This document shows positions 47,825-57,432 of a stretch of 64,000 nt of DNA, piece by piece (the stretch's first letter is position 1; every line of letters begins with the position of its first letter). Below the pieces are notes generated by a model. It did no database searches. It worked only from the letters and a program-made list of their open reading frames with translations, and was not told the origin of the DNA. Both the position numbers and the translations under genes were made by a program. The stretch is from Corylus avellana. Its lineage: Eukaryota > Streptophyta > Magnoliopsida > Fagales > Betulaceae. The stretch lies in the NCBI RefSeq assembly GCF_901000735.1, contig NC_081543.1, positions 18,256,457 through 18,320,456 of the forward strand, written 5' to 3'.

Positions 47825-49006
47825 AGGACACCAGCTCCTACCAACTACCCTCAAAATTTTTACACACATGAGCTATGTTCATACTGCTCCAATCCATATC
47901 ATAGTTCTAGTAATTGTCCACACTGGGGACAAGTTTCTGATTTTTCATTTGAGCAAATGAACACTAATATCTCCACCCCGGGGTTTGAATCAAATTCCAA
48001 TTTTTACACCCCGGGTTGGAATAATCAATCTGATTTCTCATGGTCAGCTCAGGCAACAGGAAATTATGTTCACCAATTTGATGAATTGCACCATTCAGAA
48101 TATCCGAAATTCAATCACGAAGCTCAACCACCTGCGAATAAATCCATTACTCAAATGCCACAGCCTGCACCACAGTCATCACTGGTAGACATGATGAAAG
48201 CATTCATGCAATCAATGGATAAGAACATACAAGAGATAAAGCATGATATGAAGAATACTAACATGAGCAATAATCAAGCTATACAAGAGCTCAAGAATTC
48301 GAACTCCCAAGCCATACAAGACATACAAGAACTTAAGCAGGCCATGACCAAGATAGAAGGATAGATCGGTCATCTAGTTGCTGACTTCAACATAATAGAG
48401 GAAGAAGAACTTTAAAGTCAGCTGATGGCTGAAAGGCACTACATGATTGATGAGGATGATTCCGAAAATTCTCATCATGAGCATGCCCAAGTCATGATCA
48501 CACTAGAGAGTGAGGAAATTGTGGATAACAAAGAGGAGGAAGAGAAAGAGGAGCAAGTTGAGCACCATGAGAATAGTGAGCCCCCAATGGATCCTAATCT
48601 GCCCAGTGACATGGAAGTGAGTACTGAAGCTCATGCCTGCATCACTGTCCCTCTTGAGACACATCAAGAGCCCAAAGTTTCATCGCCTGAATGTTTCAAA
48701 GAGCCATCTTATGTCAACATACTCAAGGACTTGTGCACACAAGCACACAAATCTAGGAACCACTTTCCTAAGAAGATCCTTCGAAGCAAGCAATTCTACA
48801 TAAAATGGCGAAATATCATTCCAGAGGGGTATGAAGTTTTGAAGAAGAAGGGGTGGAAGGGATTGGTTGGACATCCGCTTGATATGGGAAAGCACTGTAA
48901 AGTTTTCTCCTCTAGTTTATTTTCTGCACTTCATTCCACAAATTCTTTCTTTCCTTTTTCATTACATGTTGTTTTTATTTTTGTTTTTGTTTCTAACAGC
49001 AATTAA
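47825..49006 (+). pseudogene. LARD ORF: gag C-terminal remnant with zinc knuckle
   Basis: One frame stays readable from 47825 to 49006 with stops at 48362 and near 48413. It opens with CSYCSNPYHSSSNC, a CX2CX4HX4C zinc knuckle, but no ATG precedes this before the stop at 47822; the first ATG is 47957. Then YTPGWNNQSDFSW, the motif that follows the knuckle in gypsy gag (compare SYSNTYKPG at 63020). Next a coiled coil (NQAIQELKNSNSQAIQDIQELKQ), an acidic stretch (DNKEEEEKEEQVEHHE), and a basic end (YIKWRNIIPEGYEVLKKKGWKG). The capsid domain of gag is absent. Homologous to the ORF at 54660-55907. Confidence 0.75.
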
Positions 49007-49667
49007 TCTTTTGATGTTTTATTTTTGTGAAAAAAATATTGTTGTTAGTTTTTGTTGACACGTGTTTTGGTGTTTAAGTTTGGGGGACGCCCTAGCCTTG
49101 TTCACACTCAGATTTCCTTACTTCCAGTAATGTATTTCTATACTACACATTGAGGGCAATGTGTAATTCAAGTTTGGGGGTATGGAAAAACACGTTGTCT
49201 GTTTATTTTTGTTCTTATTTGTTTATTTTTATTTGTCTTTTTGTGTTAAAAAAATTTGAAAAAAAAAAAAATTGTGCTATGTTGTTGTCAAGTTTGAATT
49301 AAACTATGACTGTGGTTTGCATTTCATTGGATTGCTTAAAGGGTTGAACACATCATTATGTCATTAGGAGTCTGAGTCCTTTGACTTATTTTTGGGTAAA
49401 AGAGATTTCACTTGTTTTGAGATAAATTTTTATGAGCACATTAGCATGTTTTCTGTGAGGTATGATGTTTGAGCTTAAGCTTGTTCTCTTTGAGATTTGT
49501 GGGCTGACCTATTGATGAATAACCATTGGCTTGCAATATATTTTTTTAAAAAAAAACAAAAGAAGGAAAAAGAAAAGAAATATCATGTTGAGTTTTCCAC
49601 TGAGTAACCGGATCTCTTGCCTCATTAAGCATTGAGGGTTCGCTTTAAAAGGTGTGAAGTTCAATGT
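49007..49667 (+). other. Conserved noncoding 3' region of family C LARD
   Basis: Contains three blocks shared with the family B LARD: ACATTGAGGGCAATGT with AAGTTTGGGGGTATGG (49148-49186), GAGCACATTAGCATG with CTGTGAGGTATGA (49434-49466), and CACTGAGTAACCGGATCTC with CTCATTAAGCATTGAG (49598-49637). The 100-N gap follows. Confidence 0.8.
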
Positions 49668-49767
49668 NNNNNNNNNNNNNNNNNNNNNNNNNNNNNNNNN
49701 NNNNNNNNNNNNNNNNNNNNNNNNNNNNNNNNNNNNNNNNNNNNNNNNNNNNNNNNNNNNNNNNNNN
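49668..49767. other. Assembly gap (100 N)
   Basis: Fixed-length gap inside the family C LARD; it hides the polypurine tract and the start of the 3' LTR. Confidence 1.
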
Positions 49768-50656
49768 GTTACTATGCCAAAATCGACCCGCAATTAAAGG
49801 ACACAAATCTGGACGAATCCTATTCCGATTTCAGACTTCTATTTTGATGGGGAGACAAACCTCTGAATTATCTAGGTTTAATAGGGCTTCTAGGACTTTC
49901 TTAAGCCTATAAATAGACTTATTTGCATTCAATAAAATATATAGAATTCCAGAGAGCAAAATTCTACTGTTTTTCTCTTTTTAGTTTATGTTTTCTTTAG
50001 ATTTATGTTTTATTTTTATGTGGAGCTAAATTCCCAACTAAGGTTGGGGATGAAGCCTCACCAATGAAGAACATCAATACTTTCATGTAAGTCTTTATTT
50101 ATTTGAATTTTATTAGGTATAATATTTCAATTGTTTTACTTCTTTTTCAATGTGTGGAGTGATTCTTAGATATCCCTTGTGATTTGTTCTACGGATACAT
50201 TTGGTGTTTCAATTAAGATTGGATATCTTTTGTGATTTACGGATACATTTGATGATTTAATTGATATTGGATTCCTTTTGTGATTTGTGCAATGGATGGA
50301 TACATGGGATGGTTTTGATTAATGGTTTGAAGCATAGTAAAACATATCTAAGATTTTAATTGTAAGAACTTCAGATTAATATTGATAAACATGGAAGTAT
50401 GTTGTTATGATTCGGTGAGTGTGAATTCTCAAACCTTAGTATTTTATCTCTTAGTTTATTTTAATTAGTTTATGTTTATCTTTTAATTTCAAAAATCAAA
50501 ATTCAAAACCTTTTGGAACTAGGTTAGGATTTAAGTAGTTTAGATTAAAATTGCTCTTTCAAAAATACAATTCCCTTTGGGTTCGACCTCGTACTTGCAA
50601 AACATTATATTGCAAACGATTCGTGCACTTGCAAGTATATTAAAATTTGCACAACA
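49768..50656 (+). repeat. 3' LTR of family C LARD (5' part in gap)
   Basis: Closely matches 46555-47495 of the 5' LTR. Differences include a missing block of the GGATACAT repeats near 50160. Ends AATTTGCACAACA. Confidence 0.93.
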
Positions 50657-50661
50657 CTCAC

Positions 50662-51548
50662 CTATGCAAAATTCGCTTCAGTGAGGATATCCATGTCCAT
50701 TGTAGCCATAATGGATTTGGAATTAGATCAGTTGGATGTTAAGACAGCCTTTCTCATTGGAGAATTAAAATAAGAAATTTGCATGCAACAACTTGAAGGA
50801 TTTCAGGTCACAAGACATGAAGAAGAAGTCTAAAAATTAAAAAGGTCATTACATGGACTTAAACAATCTTCGAGGCAATGGTATTTGAAGTTTCATCAAG
50901 CAATACTAGAAATTGGTTTCTAGTATGTCCACTAGATCACTGTGTTTACATATGTAATGAAAATAATGAATTAACAATATTATCATTATATGTAGACGAT
51001 ATAATGCTAACTGGTAACTGTCCAGATATGAGAAATAAAACAAAATCCTTCTTGTCATCCAAATTTGAAATGAAAGATATGGGCACTGCTACCTATGTCT
51101 TAGGAATAAGAATTTCTAGAAATAGAAATTTAAAATTACTATATTTGGATCAAGAAAAATATCTGGAAAAGATACTTAAGAGGATGTAAACCTCTAAAAA
51201 CAACTATTTCATGAGGTCAGTACTTGAATAAAACAATGTGTCCTCAAAATGAGACAGAGATTCAAGAGATGGAATCTATCCCCTATGCCCAAGCTGTGGG
51301 CAGTCTCATGTATGCAATGACCACTTCAAGACCTGATATTTGTTATGCGGTGGGATTAGTAAGCAGATATCAATCTAATCCAGGGAAGACACATTGGCAA
51401 GCAGTAAAACGTATATTTAGACATTTGCAAGGTAATAAAAACATGGGCTTATGTTTTGGTATAAGTGATCTAGAAATTAAAGGATTCACAGATGCGGATT
51501 TTTTCGGGGACGCTGATGAAAGAAAATCAACAAGTGGGTATGTGTTCT
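50662..51548 (+). pseudogene. Copia reverse transcriptase and start of RNase H
   Basis: AKFASVRISMSIVAIMDLEL, QLDVKTAFLIGELK, LKRSLHGLKQSSRQWY (several stops), then 50878-51189 with LYVDDIMLTG holding the catalytic YVDD (50989-51000) and DMGTATYVLGIRI. 51224-51548 has PYAQAVGSLMYAMTTSRPDI, the connector with GFTDADFFGDADERKSTSGY of RNase H. A frameshift near 51190 splits the two. It is cut at 51548 by the inverted solo LTR. Confidence 0.93.
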
Positions 51549-52913
51549 TGATGTGGTATTTTTGTTACCAAAAATTTCAATTATAAAATTACCACTCGCA
51601 ATAGGATGAATTTTTGTAGGATACGGCTATAGAAAGGGTGTCGAACCTCAAGGACTGCAGGGTTTTGTTATCAAATTTGAAAGATTAAATTAACTTAATT
51701 AAAAAGATATTTGACTTGATTTTTTTTAAAACTAAAGTGCATGAAAATGAAAGAGATTTAAAATAAGAGAGAGAATTGACTTCACCTCTATCCGCACAAC
51801 AATGGTTAATCATAATTAATCCCAGAAATTCATTCTATGCATGTTATAAATAAACAAGAAACTACCTTATTAAAGAATAAGCATAATCTATATTCGGTTG
51901 ACACGGATCATCCACCTAACCACTAAGATGCGGTACGACCCGTCTTCCCTAGGTATAAATTATCAAATTATTTAACAGGATACATATAATCAATGAATAA
52001 GTGTAGCCCATCTTCGGTTGGCACGGATTGTATACCTAAATTACACTAAACTAGGGTGTAGTACAATCCGTCTTCCCTAGGCATGGCCTATCAAATCCTA
52101 TTGATCTTATGTTAATTAAACCCATGGTATAGCCATCATTCTCATAATCGCAGAAAACAAGAATGATTTGAGATCAATAAAAGTAAAATACTTTCTAAGA
52201 CAAGAGAAGAATTTCACAAATATTGATTTTGGAATTTAAGAACAATTGCATTTAATATGAAGAACAAAAATCAATTGTAGCAATCCTCATAGTTATACAA
52301 TCAACATGCATAAATTGAAAATCTAGAAATTAAATACAATCAAACGATTGTGCTTGGATAGGGTTACATCAACATCCCACGAAGGGGTTTAGCCGCTCAT
52401 GATCTTCTAAGCTCCAAAGACAATTTACTGAATTTTTACTCTAGAAAGTGGTGTGTTTGTTTACAATGTTTAGAGCCCTATTTATAGGGATTAGGAAAAC
52501 CCTAAAACCCTAGAAATCCTCAGAAAGTCGGGAGTCAGTCTCCCAGTCCAATTGAGAGACTGAAAACCAAGTACATGCTGGAAAAGGACTGCTGCCGTGC
52601 TACACACACCCGAGTGCGCTCGATCCGAGGTCTTGTGCGCTCGAGCTTAACTTTTGTGCGCACGAGCGCAGGCATGCGTTCGATCCCTGGCCGCAGACGC
52701 TCGAGCGCAGTGCGCTCGATCCCAGGAGTGCTGCGATCGATCCTAGATCCAGAATGCTCAACTTCTTGTCCTTTTAAGCCCAATTTCCAATGGTTTGTCA
52801 AATGAGACCTGAAACACAAAAACAAAACAAAACAAAATCAAATAAATAACAATGCTATGGAATTAACATATGTAAATTAAGGGGCTTGAATGTGCAACAT
52901 TCGGCGCTTATCA
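51549..52913 (-). mobile_element. Solo LTR, family B, inverted, TSD GTTCT
   Basis: The reverse complement begins TGATAAGCGCCGAATGTTGC and ends TTTTTGGTAACAAAAATACC-like text and CACATCA, matching the LTR at 57433-58809. GTTCT flanks both ends (51544-51548, 52914-52918) and copia coding resumes after it. The U3 part (52610-52745) has a cluster of TGCGCTCGAGCGCA-like palindromes where the other copy has mainly ACTGTAGC repeats. Confidence 0.95.
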
Positions 52914-53316
52914 GTTCTTGTTTGGTGGAACAACTATTTCTTGGTTAAGCAAGATACAAAATTGCGTTGCAAAATCCACTATGGAAGCTGAATATATATC
53001 ATGCAGCATAGCAATAAGTAATGCAGTGTGGATTAAACGTTTTTTAGAAAGTTTAAATTTAGGTTTAAATAGTAAGCCAGTCAATATGTTTTATGACAAC
53101 AAGTGTGCTATCTCTTTAATAAAAAGTGGAGCACAAAGCTCCAAAGGCAAACATATTGATGTAAATTATCACTATATTCAAGATATAGTGGAAATAGGGG
53201 AAATTAAAATTGATTTTATACCCTCATCAGAGATGGTAGCTGATCCTATGACCAAAGTATTGTCTTTGGAAAAATTCAAAGAGCATGTAGCTACAATGGG
53301 ATTGAGAAACACCTAG
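52914..53316 (+). pseudogene. Copia RNase H, C-terminal part
   Basis: Encodes TISWLSKIQNCVAKSTMEAE, where the STMEAEY catalytic Glu is intact, then DNKCAISLIKSGAQSSKGKH and HYIQDIVEIGEI with VADPMTK, ending LRNT and a stop. The frame itself is undamaged over 132 codons. Confidence 0.95.
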
Positions 53317-53458
53317 GTGGTAGCTACATATATGTTTAAGCACAAGCGGAAGGATTCAGGGACGCCTGAATGAACGATTTTGTGCAATTCTGTTTTTATA
53401 AGGGGAATAATTGGTCAGGTAATAGACAGAAGACACTTAAGAAATAATATTACAACTT
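53317..53458 (+). other. Copia 3' flank before gap
   Basis: Contains AGCGGAAGGATTCAGGGA, purine-rich, possibly a polypurine tract. The following text does not match 39882-40166, so a 3' LTR equal to that one is not confirmed. Confidence 0.35.
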
Positions 53459-53558
53459 NNNNNNNNNNNNNNNNNNNNNNNNNNNNNNNNNNNNNNNNNN
53501 NNNNNNNNNNNNNNNNNNNNNNNNNNNNNNNNNNNNNNNNNNNNNNNNNNNNNNNNNN
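53459..53558. other. Assembly gap (100 N)
   Basis: Fixed-length gap between the copia end and the interior of a family B LTR. It hides the start of the family B LARD. Confidence 1.
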
Positions 53559-54211
53559 ATTTTACTTTTGTTGATCTCAAATCATTTTTGTTTTCTGTGA
53601 TTATGAGGATGATGGTTATACAATGGGTTTAATTGACATATAATCAATAGGATGTGATAGGCCATACCTAGGGAAGACAGATTGTACTACACCCTAGTTT
53701 TGTGTAATTTGGGTAGACAATCAGTGCCAACCGAAGATGGGTTATACTTATTCATTGATTAGATGTATCCTGTTAAAGAATTTGATAATTTATACCTAGA
53801 GAAGACGGGTTGTACCACATCATAGTGGTTAGGTGGACGATCCGTGCCAACCGCAGATAGATTATGCTTATTCTTTGATAAGGTAGTTTCTTGTTTATTT
53901 ATAACATGAAAAGAATGATTTTCTGGGATTAATTATGATTAACCATTGTTGTGCGAATAGAGGTGAAGTCAATACCCTACACTCTCTCTCTTATTTTAAA
54001 TCTCTTTTATTTTCATGCACTTTAGTTTTAAAGAAAATCAAATCAAATTCTCTTTTTAATTAAGTTAATTTTAATCTTTCGAACTTGATAACAAAACCTC
54101 TGCAGGCCCTGAGGTTCGACACCCTCAATATAGCTCTATCTTATAGGATTCGTACTATTGCGAGTGGTAATTTTTATTATTGATATTTTTGGACACAAAA
54201 ATACCACATCA
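53559..54211 (+). repeat. 5' LTR of family B LARD (3' part only)
   Basis: Matches 58157-58809. Ends ATACCACATCA, directly before AATTTT and the primer site. Confidence 0.93.
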
Positions 54212-54216
54212 ATTTT

Positions 54217-54234
54217 TGGCGCCGTCGCCGGGGA
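54217..54234 (+). other. Primer-binding site, tRNA-Asp
   Basis: TGGCGCCGTCGCCGGGGA differs by one base from the complement of plant tRNA-Asp. Confidence 0.9.
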
Positions 54235-54403
54235 CAACTTAACGGTTTTATTATCAAATTTTAAGGATTAATTTTAGCTTAATTTTTATTTTATTTATTT
54301 TATTTTTCTTTATTTTACGTTTATAATTTAATTCTGTTTTTTTTTTTTTGTGTTTTATTTTGGTTTTGTTGATTTTCTCAAACAGGTCCGTAGCTACCCA
54401 TCT

Positions 54404-54560
54404 CTGTGACTGCGATCGAACGCATCCCCCGTGCGATCGAGCGCACGTACCCACTCCACCTTCTGCACTCGATCCTTCCTAGCCTACAATCGCACCCATC
54501 GACGGTAGTACGCTCGAGCATACCCTGCCGTGCGATCGAGCGCATTAGCAGAAGTCAGCA
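54404..54560 (+). repeat. CpG-rich palindromic motif cluster in LARD leader
   Basis: TGCGATCGAACGCA, TGCGATCGAGCGCA (twice), ACGCTCGAGCAT and similar lie within 160 bp between the primer site and the ORF. The same motif is at 47734-47775, 52610-52745, 57690-57735 and 61300-61460. Confidence 0.9.
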
Positions 54561-54659
54561 TCCAAATTTCCAGGACATCTAAGGGCCGTTTGTGAGTTTT
54601 TGTTTTTATTTATTTTTATTTTTCTGTTGTTATTTTATGTTAATTCTATTAGTTAGTTC

Positions 54660-55907
54660 ATGTGGGGAGGCATTCCAACACCCCATGCACCATGTTCATA
54701 TTACTATAGTCCTTATCATCATGTTAGAGATTGTCCTACAGCAGGACAATTTTCTAATTATTCTTATGAGCATATGAATAGACCATTCTCTAGACCAAGG
54801 AATGACCTTTATTCTGATCCCTATAACCCGGCATGAAGCAACCAGCCTAATCTCTCGTGGCAAGCTCAAGCTCCTGGGAATTATGCTCCACAACGTCATG
54901 AACTGTACCATCAGGCATATCTGCAGTTCAATGATCAATCATATTCCCCTCAATATCAAGCAACTCCACTGCAAAAATACTAGGCCACACCACCTCTCTT
55001 AGATTCTAATTTTGAGGATCGGATGCTAAAAATAATGAGTGCGCTGGCGGGCAAGATAAAGCAGACGGTGAAATCTCAACAGGAGATGGTGAACTCTCAA
55101 TCCATTGCTAAGATAGAAGCCTACGAAGAGGAGCCATCTCCCATCTATTGTCCTCCACAACAACAATATCAATAGGAGCCAACTCCCATCTACTATCCTC
55201 CACAACAACAATACCAAGAGGAGCCACCTCTGCTGTCAGATGCTGACTTTCAAAATACGGTGTTGAAGATTCTCAGTGAAGTAAAGGAGACGAATCAGAT
55301 TGTGAAGTCTCAACAGGAACTTTATACCCCTCAATTCTTCGCTGAGATAGACGCCAAGATGGAAGCTCATGTTGAACAAATCATCAACCACCTCAATAGG
55401 ATGGAAGAAGAAGAAGAGTTTCAAAGTCAGCCGGTGGCCAATCCTGATGGGCACTACATGGAGGAAGAAAGTACCTCTTGTCATAAGCAAGCGATCACCA
55501 CACTGAGGAGTGGAGAGGTGGTCGAAAACCCCGTGGAAGAAAGGAAGGAGAAGCAACAGGAGGAGCAAATTGAGGTCCCACAGGATCTACATCAGGAAAA
55601 AAACAAGGAAGCAAGCACGAAGGTTTCTTGACCATCGCCTCCTATTTCGGAGATGCCATATGAGCCCCAAGCCCCTATTCCAGGTAATCTGAAATCTTCA
55701 TTTTTAGGGATAGATGACACTATCCCGGTCATTATTTTTTATGACTTACCAAGAGATCAGGAGGGTAGTCTGTTAGGGCTATTAGACGAGCAACAAGAGA
55801 CCATTGAGGTAGAAAAACTCTCCAAATATTCTCCCCATTTTATTCCAATTCATGATTCCTTTTCGGATGAGAAATTGTTTGGGAATACTCAGAAGGATCT
55901 ACCTTAA
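54660..55907 (+). pseudogene. LARD ORF: gag C-terminal remnant, family B
   Basis: ATG at 54660 opens MWGGIPTPHAPCSYYYSPYH and then a C at HVRDC: the zinc knuckle pattern with its second Cys replaced by Tyr. The same frame runs to 55907 (415 codons) with in-frame stops at 54834, 54981, 55173 and 55629. It contains two near-identical repeats (EEPSPIYCPPQQQYQ and EPTPIYYPPQQQYQ, 55130-55220), a coiled coil (55260-55420), the acidic EEEEEFQSQPVANPDGHYM segment shared with the family C ORF, and AITTLRSGEVVENP, the C-terminal gag motif of Athila-type elements. Capsid is missing. What it does for the element is unknown; the shared layout suggests it was once useful. Confidence 0.75.
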
Positions 55908-57432
55908 TATGCTGACATTTGGAATTACCCATTTGTGGGTAAAATTTATTCTCTTTGGTCTAAGAGAAGAAAAGATTGGTGCTTCAAATTTAAACTTAAG
56001 GGTCAGAGAACACTGCGCGCATCAAGGTTGTGGATTCTGTTGACTTGGCAAATTCCATATATTTTGACTAGATGAGTTAGTTTCATAGGATCGAGCGCAG
56101 GCCCTGTGGACTCCTCATTCTACTAGGGTACATGATCTCCATCCAGGTTTACTTTATCCATTGTTGTTTCATTCCTTGATTATATTTTTACAACAATGTG
56201 TGCGCTTGATTGGTATTTGGTTGGAGTATCACTTTGTTTTCCAGGACATGTGTTTTTGCATTCAAGTTTGGGGGTATGATATGCCTCCATCTGCTCATTC
56301 AGGTATTTCTGTACTCTTGATCTTATTCTTTAGTTCTATACATACATTGGGGACAATGTATGATTCAAGTTGGGGGGTATGGAAAAACAAAACACAGTCC
56401 ATTATTACTGTTATGTCATTCTTAAGCATATGGTTGAGCTTTGATTTTGGTTTGAAATTCATTGGTAGGCATAAAGTTGTGAACACATGATCATATGACT
56501 TAGGGATTTTGAGTCTTATTACTTACGTTTGGCAATATGGGATGCTTCTTGCTTCAATTTAAATTTATCTTGAGCACACTAGCACATGTCTGTGAGGTAT
56601 GAATTTTGAGACCAATTATGTTTGTTTTCAATATCTTGAATTCTGTTGGGTGACATATTGGGTGAATAACTTTGGCATGCTATAAAAAAAGAAAAAAAAA
56701 ATCAAGTTTGAAATTTTCACTGAGTAACCGGACCTCTTGCCTCATTAAGCAGTGAGTGTTCGCGTCAAAAAGTGAAATTTTTAAGTTGATTAATAAAATT
56801 GCTAGCTTAGCTTCGTAGCCTTTTTGACTTGAGTTAGTAAGTCCTTAGGGGTGTCTTTACACCTAATGCCCTAAAGCCATTTCGTTTGGGAGACATTGGC
56901 CTAACGCTCGATACATGGGTCAACTAGAAAGCTTAAGGGAGCTAAGCATTGCAAAGCCTTACAAAAAAAAAAAGAAAAGTGTATGCCTTGGTTGTTTCAT
57001 TTGATATGAAGTCCAATGAATTCTGAGATGGTGATTCATTCATATTGGAATTATTTTGAAACCTCATGACTATATGTTAGTTCACTTTGCACTAATTCAA
57101 ATTTGTGTAACTCAATCGGCCATTTGTAAGTGATTTGACTTGTAAATTCCTTGGAATTTTGAAGATGGAGTTTATAATTTAAAGTTTGCTAATGGAGTTT
57201 ATACTTTATTCTCTTGAATGACATAATGATGACAATGTTTGTGGGTATCATTCTTGGAAAACCCTCACGAGACTTCACTCGTCCTCTAAGGAATGCCTAG
57301 GGGTTTAAAAGGCTTGTTGTATACGCTAAATGCAATTGTATATCCCACGAAAGATGGATTTATCTTTTTGTTTTTTAGTTTATTTTCTGTTTTGTATTGC
57401 TAAGGGACTAGCAATATGTAAGTTTGGAGGTG
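55908..57432 (+). other. Conserved noncoding 3' region of family B LARD
   Basis: No pol domain. Blocks shared with family C lie at 56345-56381, 56573-56602 and 56719-56760. A two-step stem-loop is at 56845-56874. Text from 56795 to 57420 also matches the reverse complement of 61644-62382. It ends in AAGTTTGGAGGTG, the polypurine tract before the LTR. It includes frames at 56161-56490 without similarity. Confidence 0.8.

Larger units (their letters stand above)
46109..50656 (+). mobile_element. LARD-type LTR element, family C, TSD CTCAC
   Basis: 5' LTR 46109-47495, primer site 47502-47519, a gag-derived ORF, a noncoding 3' half, and a 3' LTR ending at 50656. CTCAC flanks both sides (46104-46108, 50657-50661). 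The interior is about 2.2 kb plus a 100-N gap and has no protease, RT or integrase, so it needs an autonomous partner, presumably an Athila-type gypsy element. Inserted in copia RT. Confidence 0.9.
42000..53316 (+). mobile_element. Ty1-copia retrotransposon, decayed and split by three insertions
   Basis: Gag, protease, integrase, RT and RNase H occur in copia order on the plus strand. The coding region is cut at 44459, 46108 and 51548 by LTR elements of three families; two cuts have perfect 5-bp duplications and the coding sense resumes exactly after each. Without the insertions the polyprotein would span about 4 kb. Many in-frame stops (for example 42072, 43381) make it inactive. The 3' LTR is not visible before the gap at 53459. 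Confidence 0.93.

Noticed and set aside
54210..54240. tRNA-Asp gene fragment
   Set aside because: Only the 18 bases complementary to the tRNA 3' end are present, directly after an LTR; it is a primer-binding site.
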